Positions 31,056 through 41,506 of a DNA stretch of 64,000 nucleotides are shown in pieces. The DNA comes from Temnothorax longispinosus. Its lineage: Eukaryota > Arthropoda > Insecta > Hymenoptera > Formicidae. The stretch's first letter is position 1. Each line of letters starts with the position of its first letter. The translations under genes and the position numbers were made by a program. Under the pieces are notes generated by a model that worked only from the letters and a program-made list of their open reading frames with translations, was not told the origin of the DNA and did not search any database. The stretch spans positions 13,804,433 to 13,868,432 of the forward strand of contig NC_092358.1 in NCBI RefSeq assembly GCF_030848805.1, given 5' to 3'.

Positions 31056-31448
31056 CTATATATCAAAGTAAAAAGATCTCCATCTTGAATCCTCCCATAT
31101 TAATGTTTCGGTGCAATCATAAATATCCCACAAACCTATTTTACAATTCCCTCCACACTCTGAACAGAACTCCTGCGTCAATACTTCGTCGTAAACGTTA
31201 CGGACGCTGCCGCGAACGATATGCCAACATGTTTTAACGTATGAGTCCAAAGTCCTCCAAATGTGTTCGGTTCTACCGATATGCAATTTGAAATACTTGG
31301 GCCTCCACCTGCGTTCGTTTTTACTGATATGTGATCTAGAATGCTTGGGACACCACGTGTCAGCGCCAGCGAGTACGTTTCGAAATCCGATTTCTCTGCC
31401 GCGAAGCAAACGCACCATCGACGAGCAATAGCGTCCGTCCGTTCCCAT
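31056..31448 (-). CDS. Maverick Cys-rich protein, 130 aa
   Basis: Last gene before the right repeat, transcribed leftward. Seven cysteines occur, including FCSECGGNC and WCPKHSRSH, with several Trp-Arg repeats of similar spacing (NERRWRPKYFKLHIGR, EHIWRT). A zinc-binding small protein is plausible. An alternative frame (31680-31360) overlaps its start. No family is recognised; the position next to the repeat is where Polintons often carry variable accessory genes. Confidence 0.5.
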   Translation of the reverse strand: MGTDGRYCSSMVRLLRGREIGFRNVLAGADTWCPKHSRSHISKNERRWRPKYFKLHIGRTEHIWRTLDSYVKTCWHIVRGSVRNVYDEVLTQEFCSECGGNCKIGLWDIYDCTETLIWEDSRWRSFYFDI

Positions 31449-31903
31449 ACCGTATTTTCTTTACAAATATATTAACTCTCGACCGCGTTCTAGAATGCTC
31501 GTAGAAAAAAAAACCGTTTGCCGCGCCGTTCGCGCGCCCGTTCAATTTATACTTCCCCGTTCGTCGTCTCAACGGAAGACGTATCCCTGCCGGACGCGAT
31601 TTTCCCGGAATGACGACAACCGCTTGCGACATTTTCCGACGAAAAATAATAAAAAAAAAAAAACAAAAGGAGGAAACCACGAGAGCGACGTCGAGTTCGA
31701 ACGCGCGTTACATAAATTATCGCGAATCGCGGGTCGAACGCGAGGTGAATGGAAAAAATTGTCGCGAACGAAGGGACGAGAGTCGTCGCCACGCTCGTTC
31801 TCTTTCTCTCGACGCGTCGCGTCGGGGACGGGCGGGAAAACCGCGAGACGAAAGGAGGAAAACCGCGCGAGACGAGACCAAATTGGGAAACGACGAGAGC
31901 GAG

Positions 31904-32909
31904 CGCGACGCCGAGTTCGAACGCGCGTTACATAATATATCGCGAATCATGAATTACAGGTCGAACGCGAGGTGAATGGAAAAACAATATAAAGAATTGT
32001 CGCGAACGAAGGGACGAGAGTCGTCGTCTCGCTCGATCTCTCTCTCTCTATCGACGCGTCGCGTCGGGGACGGGCGGGAAAAAAAACCGCGAGACAAAAG
32101 GGTGGGGAAAAACCGCGCTAGACGAGACCAAATAAGGAAACGGCGAGAGCGTCCGCGACGCCGAGTTCGAACGCGAGGTGAATGAATGAAAAAAAAAAAA
32201 ATCTATTTTCGCGCGTCGATCGAACGACTAGACGATGAGTCATCTCCATCGATTCCGACGAGTCGGGAAAACCACGTGCTGCCCGTCGCCCCGCCGCGGG
32301 ATCGAAACGACCTTCGGACCGAGAGTTGAAAAACAAAAAACACAACGAAACGACGACGACGGGCGCGCGACACACCCCTCCCCCCGCGAAACGAACCGTC
32401 CCGGAACGCGTCGTTCTCCCACCCATCCCTCTCCGAAACGTTCGGACGAGCGACCTCGAACGAGTTCGAACGAGTTCGGACGCGCCCGAACGCGCGCGCG
32501 CGCGCGAGCGACCGACGACGATGAAAAGAAAAGAAAAGAAAAGAAAAAAATTAAACGAAAAAAACGAACGAAAAATATCGGCCCGCGATTATCCTAAACC
32601 GCCGTCGGTAACGGCGCGAGCGCCGCTCCGAACGCCCTCTCGGAAAATGCCCAAATCCCCGCTACGAGCCCCCGTTGGCGGCCCTGACGCACCCAACCTT
32701 CCGTCAAGTGTTCCCCTCGCGTCGCTCACCCCCTCTCGCCCAGTTTTCGCTTCCCCCCGCTTAGCCCCCCCTCCGATGAACCTTTACACCGTCCCTCGAC
32801 CCCCGCGCCCACCGCTTACGGCGCTCCCCCCGCGGCAGCGAAGCCCCCCCCGACCCCGCGTAACCGCAAGCGAGATCCCTGGGGCAAGAGTATATATTAC
32901 CTCCCTACT
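31904..32909. repeat. Maverick right terminal inverted repeat (plus extra internal copy)
   Basis: About 1,006 bp, the reverse complement of 12663-13651, with microsatellite length differences (for example an AAAAG run near 32520 where the left end has another form). Beyond the shared repeat, 31683-31903 is a further copy of the inner 220-bp unit. The right end thus has three copies against two on the left. Confidence 0.92.
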
Positions 32910-32915
32910 TACGTT

Positions 32916-33239
32916 TGTTACCGCGTATGAAATATTAAAGAAAAATTATATCGTTTTTCATTTTGGAAAATGGTCTTCTTCCAAATTTATAAATAATTCT
33001 TGTTTTAAAAGAAAAATTTAATTAATGACATAAATGTGTTTATATATAATATGTATAATAAACGTGTACAATAAGTAAAATAATGTGTATAACAGTACTT
33101 ATAGCATAAATGTTTTTATAATATATATACTTAATAAACGTGTATAATAAGTAAAATGCTGTGCATATAATAATGTGTATAGTAAAGCAAAATATAAGCT
33201 AAAGCTAAAATAATCCATTTATTTTTTTTTTTTTTTTTT
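32916..33239. repeat. AT-rich tail with ~105-bp duplication and A/T run
   Basis: Part of the env-Gypsy between its last ORF and its 3' LTR. Two similar stretches share AATAAACGTGTA and AATAAGTAAAAT (near 33056 and 33129), and a T run of about 22 lies at 33220-33241, immediately after the Cys-rich ORF stop on the minus strand. No gene. Confidence 0.6.
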
Positions 33240-33686
33240 TTAATACCTACGAATAACTTCTATTTCGAAGTTTGTAAGTTGATCTAATTCTTTTATGTCA
33301 AACTCTACTTTATTACGAACGAACTCTTCGAGACAGTCCCGGCACTGATGTGCTGGTCGTATCCACATTAAATTTTTATTACACAGGTTACAATCGATTT
33401 TACTGTCTATACTTAACCCATGCAAGGGTGAACATATCAAATGCCACCCTGTTTTTCCTTGAAAATTTCCGGGTCTGTCTCGCATGTAACATTCTTCACA
33501 AAGTCTTCCCCTCGGGTAAGAACGCTCGACGAAACACATTTCATCACTTTCAGTTCGTATACACATGCTCCTCAAAAATATTTGGTATGTTTCTTCTCTG
33601 TAGTCAATCGGTCTCACTCCGTCTATTGGTCCGTAGTATTCGTTCTTCTCCTCCTCGCTTCTGTTATCTATCTTTGGTCCTTTCAT
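33240..33686 (-). CDS. Cys-rich accessory ORF downstream of env, 148 aa
   Basis: With copia-2 and the Maverick removed, this ORF falls between env and the 3' LTR of the env-bearing Gypsy, on the same strand. Three CxxC pairs are visible (CEEC, CNLC, CRDC) plus additional Cys/His, a treble-clef or RING-like zinc pattern. The N-terminus is hydrophilic. An extra gene after env is not part of the standard gag-pol-env set. The function is unknown; it might be a regulatory or silencing-countering factor, but nothing in the sequence shows that. Confidence 0.6.
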   Translation of the reverse strand: MKGPKIDNRSEEEKNEYYGPIDGVRPIDYREETYQIFLRSMCIRTESDEMCFVERSYPRGRLCEECYMRDRPGNFQGKTGWHLICSPLHGLSIDSKIDCNLCNKNLMWIRPAHQCRDCLEEFVRNKVEFDIKELDQLTNFEIEVIRRY

Positions 33687-33936
33687 TGTCTGCTGATTAT
33701 TTTAAATTACTATTAATTGTTTTTACTAAATTTAAAGAAAAGAAAAATTATTAACAAAGTTTTATTTTATCACCTTGATTCTTTCACTGACTTATAATTT
33801 ATACTTTCTTTGATATAGCTTAAGCCGTGTCTGAATTTGGACTGACTTACATTTACGAGCTGTCCCTCGGGCAGCTTTCTTATCTATAGTGTAAACTGAT
33901 TCTTGCAAACCGAAACCTTAATACCTATTGTTGTTT

Positions 33937-34191
33937 TGAGGATTGTATTTAAAAGGAAGCAACAACACCTTCTTAAAATACTTTCGTAATTTATTTTATA
34001 TCACAATCAAACAAACTAGAAGCTTTCGGCAGCAATGTATGTTCTGTCGCGCGATCCGTGTACTCAGATGTCTCCAGAAGGAAAAAAAAAGAATGTCGCG
34101 CACGTTCACGCACGAAGCTGGCGCAGCAGTCGTTGTAGGGAGCGATCCAACCGCTCTCTATAGTGTTCATATCTGAGCGCCATATTTAACA
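33937..34191 (-). repeat. copia-2 3' LTR
   Basis: 255 bp; TGTTAAATATGG to CAATCCTCA on the minus strand. It is preceded on that strand by the polypurine tract at about 34192-34204. Confidence 0.9.
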
Positions 34192-34296
34192 CTCCCTCCC
34201 GCTCATATATGTACATCTTCCGGACCTTTCCAACTTGACTACTCAGTAGTTCCTGCAACATAAGAGAATTATAATAAACAAAGAATTTAAAGTTTA

Positions 34297-35922
34297 TCAG
34301 TTATCATTACTTTCGACATTCATAATAGAATTTGTTAAAGAAGCATGTAAGTTAAATGCCAAGGGTTTAGTAAATACGTCTGCAATTTGTTCTTTCGATT
34401 TTATCCAAAATACATTCACGAAACCCATATCAACACACTGTCTAACATAATGTTCTTTCAAATCCGGTATATGTCTTAGTTTATTGCTTCCGCTAACTTT
34501 CGAGCTGTATTCTGCCGCTTTATTGTCACACCACAATTTCATTGGAAAGAAATTGTTAGTGAGTATCACTTTCAAAGAATTGTTCAGTGACATTAATTCC
34601 TGGCAAGCATCACTCATCGAGACGTACTCAGCCTGACAAGTAGATAGTGCTACATATTTTTGCTTTCGTGTTCGCCATGTAATTGAGTCACCAAACAATT
34701 TAATAACAAAACCACTAGTCGTTCGAGATTCTTTGCAATCGGCAAAACTTGCATCAGAATATGCTTGTAAGTCGTTCGATCTTCCTAAATAGTTCAATCC
34801 TAGCGTTCGAGTTCCCTTCAAATAACAAAAGACTTGTTTGATCATTTTCCATTCGTTTTCTGTCGGATTGTTTTGATGTCTACTTAGTATATTTACCGAA
34901 TAACTAATATCCGGTCGACTAGCGTTTGCTAGATATAGTAACGTTCCTATAGCTTCTCTATATGGAATATTTTCAATATTACTACTTTCGATAAATTCTT
35001 CCAATTGTTCATTTTCTTCCCTATGCTTTCGCTCGCGATTTGCTACCTGATTAGTAATCATTGGCGTTCGTTTCGGATATAATCCGTCAAATTTAAACTT
35101 TCGAAGCATTTGATCAATGTATTTTGTTTGAGTCAATTTTATTTCTTTTGTTTTTCGATTTCGAGTTATTTCCAGCCCTAGAAAAACTTTCGGTTCTTCT
35201 AAATCAGTCATTTCGAATTCTTCCATCAGCTTTCGTTTAATCTCATTGAGTTTTTCTACATCATTACTTGATATAAGCATATCATCCACGTATAAAATCA
35301 AAATCAAAAATTTTTCTTTTTGTCGCCAAGTAAATAGACATGGTTCGTTTTCGTGGGATTTCAGACCAATTTTTAAAGCAGCTTTCGTAAATCTTTCGTT
35401 CCATAGTTTTGGACTTACTTTCAAACCATACAATGCTCTTTCTAATTTGCAGACTTTATTTAATCTTGTTTCTTTCGAACACTGAACTCCTTCCGGAATT
35501 TCCATATATATATCATCGTTCAATGTGCCATTCAGAAAAGCAGTTTTTACGTCCATTTGGCATACTTCCAGGTTATATTTATTAATGATTGCAAGCACTG
35601 CTCGGATCAGAGGTAATCGAGATACAGGTGCATAAGTTTCTTGCAAATCATAAACATTTTCATCTTTAAAGCCTCTGATCACGAGCCGAGCTTTGAATCT
35701 CACTTGATTGTTACTTTCTATCTTTCTTTTTAATACCCAGCGTGAGTCAATAATGTTTGGCTTTCGATTTCCGTCTTTCGCTCTTGGTCTGTCCACCAGA
35801 CTCCAGACGTTATTTTTATACATTGAATTTAACTCTTTATTGATTGCTTCAGTCCATTCGAGTTTTTTCTTTCGTAGCCATTGCATCAGCATAGGATGCT
35901 GGATCACCGTTAAGGTTTGCAA
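34297..35922 (-). CDS. copia-2 reverse transcriptase and RNase H
   Basis: RT motifs run in order: DSRWVLKRK, FKARLVIRGF, ETYAPVSRLPLIR, MDVKTAFLNG, ALYGLKVSPKLWN, and catalytic ILYVDDMLI. RNase H follows with YSDASFAD, LSTCQAEYVS and LWCDNKAA. The frame begins in the region that normally joins the integrase C-terminus. The true junction lies near 35870, where a run of six A puts integrase and RT in different frames. The RT itself appears complete and intact. Confidence 0.93.
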   Translation of the reverse strand: MQTLTVIQHPMLMQWLRKKKLEWTEAINKELNSMYKNNVWSLVDRPRAKDGNRKPNIIDSRWVLKRKIESNNQVRFKARLVIRGFKDENVYDLQETYAPVSRLPLIRAVLAIINKYNLEVCQMDVKTAFLNGTLNDDIYMEIPEGVQCSKETRLNKVCKLERALYGLKVSPKLWNERFTKAALKIGLKSHENEPCLFTWRQKEKFLILILYVDDMLISSNDVEKLNEIKRKLMEEFEMTDLEEPKVFLGLEITRNRKTKEIKLTQTKYIDQMLRKFKFDGLYPKRTPMITNQVANRERKHREENEQLEEFIESSNIENIPYREAIGTLLYLANASRPDISYSVNILSRHQNNPTENEWKMIKQVFCYLKGTRTLGLNYLGRSNDLQAYSDASFADCKESRTTSGFVIKLFGDSITWRTRKQKYVALSTCQAEYVSMSDACQELMSLNNSLKVILTNNFFPMKLWCDNKAAEYSSKVSGSNKLRHIPDLKEHYVRQCVDMGFVNVFWIKSKEQIADVFTKPLAFNLHASLTNSIMNVESNDN

Positions 35923-37474
35923 TCATAGCGTAAAGTTTGTCTGCTGTAGATTTCTCCTTTTCAATAATCACCTTTTTTGGTCGTCCTCTTTTCCGTTTAG
36001 CAACTCCCTCCAGTTCTACATTCAAAATCTCGTTCGATTTGTCTTCGTTCGATTGACTTTCGAGATCAAATTCAGAGAACCATTTACTTGGATTTATTTC
36101 CACATTGACATTGTCCCAATTATTTATTTCGTCCTTCTTATATTTGTCTCCAAAAACAATTCTTTCGTTAAATCTAACATCTCGACTTTCGTACAGCTTT
36201 CCATCTTCAGGTTTCAGCAATAAATAACCTGTGTCTTTGTAACCCACTAAAATCGTTCTAAAACCTATAAATCGAAATTTCGGCCCAACCTTCCGTTGCA
36301 CTTTCATATAGGCTAGGCATCCAAAGCGCTTTATCTGATTTAAATCAACTTTAATGTTTGGATTAAATTTTTCTAATGGAGAAATCATATCGTTCGATAC
36401 ATGTGGTGTCCGATTATATGCATATACTGCTGCGCTCAATGCTAAATCCCACATGTTTTCAGGTAGTTTCGCATCGTACATTAGCGTTCGAATCTTTCGT
36501 TGTATAGTTTGATTAAATCTTTCGGACGTACCATTATGCTGAGGGGTATCTGGACAGGCCAACTGATGTTCGGCTCCAAGTTTTGTTAACACTTCAACAG
36601 TGTACCCACCGGTATATTCTGTGCCTTGATCCGTTCGTAAATAACAAACCTTTGCGTCCCTTCTCAAAAAGTTTCGAGCACTCTTCACAAATGATTCGAA
36701 ACAGTGACCTGTCTCGTCTTTCGTTTTCATGGCATATGCCATACCAAGTCTCGAATAGTCATCAATAAAAACAGATATGTATTTATATCCTTTGGGATGA
36801 GACAAAGGACTTATCTTTCCCATAACATCCGAATGAATCATTTGTAAAGGTTCTTGCGCTCTAGCACGTGTCGTTCGAAAAGGCAGTTTGTTAATTTTTG
36901 ATATTAGACAGACTTCACAATTTTTAATACTCTCGTCGAATTTACATTCTTTCAAACCTTTAATCTCGGGATGTTTAGTCTGTAATTTCTTTAAATACTC
37001 AAGAGACGCATGACCCATTCGTGCATGCCACAGCATGGCTTGGTCGTTAATTTGTTTATTATCACTTTCGAATTCTAAGTTACAATTTGGATTTTCCTCC
37101 AATGTATTTTGATCAATTTGTACTATATTTCTATCTCTTACCGTGACATCAAAGTCCGAACAGTTTCTTAAGTTTGAATTTACGATCACGTTTACAGGTT
37201 CTTCCCTTTCGTCACTTTCTATCGTTTCATTATTCTTACTTTCGTTTTCTAGATAATTTCCCTTTTCTTTCGCCATGCTTCGCGTTATCACGTATGCTTT
37301 TACTCTATTAGGTTTAATTTTTGTATGTTCTGAATTATTAACTTCGACTTCTATGATCCAGAATGGTCTTTCGTATATACCAGTCAGCAATGATTCGTTC
37401 GATTTGGGATCATATATATCTATGCGTTGATTATCTAGATAAATGCTTAAACCCTGATCAACAAATTTTCGCAA
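35849..37474 (-). CDS. copia-2 integrase
   Basis: GAG-pre-integrase zinc region (HARMGHASLEYL, CEVCLISKINKLPF), then the core with FIDDYSRLGMAYA, LRTDQGTEYTGG and HNGTSERFNQTIQ supplying D,D,E. A copia-type C-terminal domain (IKRFGCLAYMKVQ, RDVRFNE) and a Lys/Arg-rich stretch follow. The 5' boundary overlaps the gag-protease frame: a frame change near 37515 separates protease from integrase. All catalytic residues are present. Confidence 0.92.
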   Translation of the reverse strand: MRKFVDQGLSIYLDNQRIDIYDPKSNESLLTGIYERPFWIIEVEVNNSEHTKIKPNRVKAYVITRSMAKEKGNYLENESKNNETIESDEREEPVNVIVNSNLRNCSDFDVTVRDRNIVQIDQNTLEENPNCNLEFESDNKQINDQAMLWHARMGHASLEYLKKLQTKHPEIKGLKECKFDESIKNCEVCLISKINKLPFRTTRARAQEPLQMIHSDVMGKISPLSHPKGYKYISVFIDDYSRLGMAYAMKTKDETGHCFESFVKSARNFLRRDAKVCYLRTDQGTEYTGGYTVEVLTKLGAEHQLACPDTPQHNGTSERFNQTIQRKIRTLMYDAKLPENMWDLALSAAVYAYNRTPHVSNDMISPLEKFNPNIKVDLNQIKRFGCLAYMKVQRKVGPKFRFIGFRTILVGYKDTGYLLLKPEDGKLYESRDVRFNERIVFGDKYKKDEINNWDNVNVEINPSKWFSEFDLESQSNEDKSNEILNVELEGVAKRKRGRPKKVIIEKEKSTADKLYAMIANLNGDPASYADAMATKEKTRMD

Positions 37475-40400
37475 GGAAATCAGATTCTCGGATAAATTTT
37501 CGGCCCATATAACTGTCTAAGTTTAATAGTTTGTTTTCTTTCGTTTTACACACAATATCACCGACTCCCTCCGTTTTTAATATTCCTTCTTTCGAGTTAT
37601 TTGCGCATTTAATCTTATCAGTTCTTTCGTCAAAGGTTTTAAATATAATACGGGAATTTGTAAGATGCTCGGTTGCACCGGAGTCAGCTAAAAACCTGGC
37701 CAATAATTTTCCCTTTTCGCATACAACGTTCGTTCTTTCGATAACATCCGTATCTAGGTCAGAGTACTCACCATTAACGTTTAAGGCAATTTTATCTTGC
37801 TGATCATTACTGTTCGGTTGTTTTCCTCCACGATTGTTTCGATTCTGATTTCCTCTTCCCCTTTTATTGTTAAATCGACCTCTTTTCGCGTTCGAATTGT
37901 TTTGATTTTCGTTCGAGCGTTTAATACCTCCGCGATAATTATTACCGCCTCTACCCCTTCGATTACCACGATTTCCTCGATTATTATTATTATAATTTTT
38001 ATTTTCGTACCTTTTTTCTTTCGAGTTTGCCAACCTCTTTGGACATTGAGCAGCTCTATGTGTCACGAACTGTCTGCATTCATAGCACATTTTGATGTTC
38101 GTCCCTTGTCTTGGACAGTCACGTCCCAAATGTCCAAACTCGTCGCAATTAAAACACTTGGTCGTGGTCACCATGGCACTTCCGGACGCTTGCGTTCTTC
38201 CAGACTCACTCTCTTCCTGTATTATAAAATTTTTAAGACTTTCATAAGACAGCGGTTTGTTCTGCTGATGCATGTTTAGGAAATTCAGATTTTTAACATC
38301 CGGTAAAGCTTTCGATATTGCATTGTAGAACGAATCTCTTACTTCATCATCGGTCAAAGGTTTTACTTCCGGCAAGCTATTATACATTCTAACTATATCT
38401 TCAAATCGATTCCAGAAAGCTGAAGCCTTTTCCTTTCCCGGATTGTATTTAATACTATATAATTTTTCCCGCAGGTTCATAGTAGTTAAATTTGCTTCAC
38501 TTAATTTCAGTGTTTTAAGTTTTTCCAATATTTCTTTCGGTTCCTGAATTTCGCAAACTTTCGAGTAATAATTCATTTCTAAACGTCCGATTAATCCTTC
38601 GCGAACATCATATTTTTGTTGTTTTAGAACACTTTCGCTAACATTCGATCTCGTATTTTCGTTTTCATTGCTTTCATCAATAATGTGTAATAGATTGAGA
38701 GAGCGTAATTCAGATTTAAAGAAATCTAAGAAATATTCAAATCGTGTATGTGTATTTAATTTGTAATCTCTATGCAATTTGGTATTTCTAGATTCTAAGA
38801 AGTCTTTCGCAATACTTTCGCGTTCTTTAAATCGTTTATCAATTTCATTCAAAATTAAAGAATTTACATGGTTAATTTCTGAATTACTATCTAAGCTTTG
38901 TACTTTCGAATTTGAATCACTTACGGTTGTAGATCTTCCGGGCATGTTTGGAAGAGAACTCGTTCGAGTGTCTTTCATTTTTACCTCATCCAATTTTTCT
39001 CTCATGAAGTTTTTGGTTTGATTACCATATTCTACTAAACCATCATACTCTGCTCGAGTGGATTTTATCAGATCATTCATTTCCTTTAGTTTTTCTTCCA
39101 TTTCTTCTTTCGATTTCCTTTCGGCCTCTTTCAATTTTTCCTCGTAACTTTCGGTCATTACTTTCAGTTTATCCTCGAATTCTGTGGAATTTAAAAAATC
39201 ATTATTCTGATTTTGTATATCAAATATATCATTTTTCTGAGTGTTATTCAGAAAGTCTCTATTAAATAAAATTTTATGAGGTTTTATTTTCTCGATACTG
39301 GTAATTTTTGGGGTACCTTTCATTACATTTTTCATTTCTTTCGACTCCATCACGTATTTAGATAACGCGATTTCATTTGAACTTTCGATTCCTGCAAATT
39401 CTTGATCTTTCAAAAACACATCTTTCAATCTTTCGGTCTTTTCTTCCTCCTGATTTTCTTTCGATATGCAGTAGGGAAGATACAATTCTTCTCCTGCTGC
39501 ATTTAGTTTGGTCAGCTCTTCTTCCAACAGTTTTAGCTCCATTTCTGAGGCCTCGGATTTTTCTGCAATTTATTGTACAATTTTATAAGCTTATTTTTGT
39601 AAAATTAGACACACCAGAAGATACATATTTAGTATCATTGGGTCAAAATATTGTTTTTATGACAGCTGTTATTTCTATTCTCTTGACCGAACACAAGTCA
39701 ATTGAACAAAAAAAAACGAGTCAGTACTATGGCATCCGAACACAAGATAACCACAATACTTTCTCAGACTCATATAACTAATTACCCTCTTAACCGAACA
39801 CAAGTTAAATAAGTATTAGCGAGTACATGCTTTAAATTATTTAAAAATATAAAAACAATAATAGTACCGATATCTTTTTTAAAACCACTCTCAGTGCTAA
39901 AGCAAATCTTGGTGTTGTCCAGGTGCACCGTCACCTTCTCATTTGCAAAATACTCTCTGAATCCCAGAATCTCTTCCTGAGTTTTCATGAAGAGGATCAG
40001 GGTTGATCGATCTAAAATGAGCAAGGTGTATATTAGTTTGGTTAAATTTATTTCAATTTGCTTTTTATTTAATTCGTCTTTCAATTTGCACTTTCCGTTC
40101 GAATATTAATCTTTCAATTTTAACTTTCCGTTCAAACTAATCTTTCAAATTTTCGTTTAATTACAAACTTTCAATTTTCTTTCCGTTCAAATATAACTTT
40201 CCAATTTAGCTTTCCGTTCAAAATTAAACTTTCAATTTTTCGTTATTTATTTGAATTCAAATTTATTAAATAAGTATGTATACATGTACGTACATACGCG
40301 CGCGCGCATACGTACGCTCTTTCTCATCCATATATATACACATGTACATATACATATACATGTGCACACGCATATGCGTCCATATACGTGTGTAGCATTA

Positions 40401-40594
40401 TTGCCATACGGCCGCGTCCACTACCAACCGCACACATACACACACACGCGTTCACGAGTTCCCCTTCCTTCGCACACTTGCGGCGCTCGGCTCCTCGCAT
40501 CGACCTGATCGATGTTTCGCGTACATATATATATACACATATACATGTATGCGGCTGCAGGCTACGGCTCTGCCTCGTGCGTTTGTTTTCGTTC

Positions 40595-40656
<62 letters not shown>

Positions 40657-41204
40657 GCGCGGCCTAGTACCTCGAGCGCGCGCCCGCTCAAGCCTGTCCC
40701 GGCCAGCGTTTGTTTTCCCGAGAAGAGACCATTGTTCTTTTGACTTTCTTTCTTTCCAACGCGTGATTTTATTCTTCCGACGCCATTTTCAATCTCTATG
40801 CTTTCGATATTTCGTTTTCTTTTACCGTGATTTTATATTTCGTGCAATCACTTTTAACGCTTCTTTCGTTCACTGTTGCAACAATTTAACCGCGTTTCAC
40901 TTCCGATTTCAATCTTTCGATTACCGCTGATTTTACACTTTCGAAAAACTATCGGTGTTGTTTTTAGGGAAAACTGTCGCGTGCAAACTAGAAGCTTTCG
41001 CGTGAGATATTTTACGTTCGCTCTTCTTTCTAAATTTGTTAAACACGCACTCCCGAATTAACGCACTTCTTTCGACCGTTCACTCGCGTATAACACTTTC
41101 AAGACAGTTTTCCACTTACCCGCCTTTTTATCGGCTTTCGATATTTCCATGGCCTCAACTCCTGCAGCCACGTCCTGCACCGTGGAAGCTTGCTGGGTCT
41201 CCAT
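37458..41204 (-). CDS. copia-2 gag and protease, probably with a spliced N-terminal exon
   Basis: The main frame (39542-37458) encodes coiled-coil rich gag, two zinc knuckles (CFNCDEFGHLGRDC and CYECRQFVTHRAAQC), an Arg/Asn/Gly-rich linker and aspartic protease FLADSGATEHL. A 28-codon first exon (41204-41120), whose ATG overlaps the primer-binding site, ends at a strong donor GTAAGT. The acceptor TTGCAG ends at 39563. Joining 41120 to 39562 gives one open frame into the gag ATG at 39542. The intron would be 1,557 bp and contains a CT microsatellite. The splice is predicted, not proven. Confidence 0.7.
39780..41119. other. copia-2 leader / predicted gag intron
   Basis: Non-coding part of copia-2. 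It holds repeated TTTCCGTTC and CTTTC-type pyrimidine-rich motifs, an alternating CA/TA microsatellite at 40280-40400 and a CT microsatellite at 40595-40654. On the minus strand these are GA-rich. No separate gene is supported. Confidence 0.6.
40595..40654. repeat. CT microsatellite
   Basis: Nearly pure (CT)n of about 60 bp, with one TT interruption near 40605. Confidence 0.95.
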
Positions 41205-41211
41205 AACCTTT

Positions 41212-41466
41212 TGAGGATTGTATTTAAAAGGAAGCAACAACACCTTCTTAAAATACTTTCGTAATTTATTTTATATCACAATCAAACAAACTAGAAGCTT
41301 TCGGCAGCAATGTATGTTCTGTCGCGCGATCCGTGTACTCAGATGTCTCCTGAAGGAAAAAAAAAGAATGTCGCGCACGTTCACGCACGAAGCTGGCGCA
41401 GCAGTCGTTGTAGGGAGCGATCCAACCGCTCTCTATAGTGTTCATATCTGAGCGCCATATTTAACA
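41212..41466 (-). repeat. copia-2 5' LTR with adjacent primer-binding site
   Basis: 255 bp. On the minus strand the next bases (41211 downward) read AAGGTTATGGAGACCCAGC, a variant of the initiator-tRNA half-molecule site seen in copia-1. The first exon ATG lies inside this site. Confidence 0.9.
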
Positions 41467-41506
41467 TGTTGATTTCTTAAAGAATTTAGAGTTTATTATT
41501 ATTTTT

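Larger units (their letters stand above)
12663..32909. mobile_element. full-length Maverick/Polinton (virus-like DNA transposon)
   Basis: The element is 20,247 bp, starts AGTAGGGAGG, ends CCTCCCTACT and is flanked by the perfect 6-bp duplication TACGTT (12657-12662 and 32910-32915). Both AG...CT termini and 6-bp TSDs are Polinton hallmarks. About 1-kb terminal inverted repeats bracket genes for polymerase B, integrase, packaging ATPase, protease, major and minor capsid proteins and several others. Base composition is markedly richer in G+C and CpG than both flanks. Nearly all frames are open, implying recent arrival. Confidence 0.96.
33937..41466 (-). mobile_element. Ty1/copia retrotransposon copia-2 (young)
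   Basis: Two 255-bp LTRs (33937-34191 and 41212-41466) differ at one position that I can see. Flanking 5-mers TGTTT and TGTTG suggest a TSD with one mismatch. On the minus strand come a tRNA-iMet-like primer site, a short first exon, gag-protease, integrase, RT-RNase H and a GGGAGGGAG polypurine tract before the 3' LTR. Despite LTR near-identity, pol contains two frame changes. It is inserted in the 3' part of the env-bearing Gypsy. Confidence 0.92.

Noticed and set aside
40270..40410. CRISPR-like or regulatory array
   Set aside because: The repeats are simple CA/TA/CATG microsatellite within the copia-2 leader, and the genome is eukaryotic.
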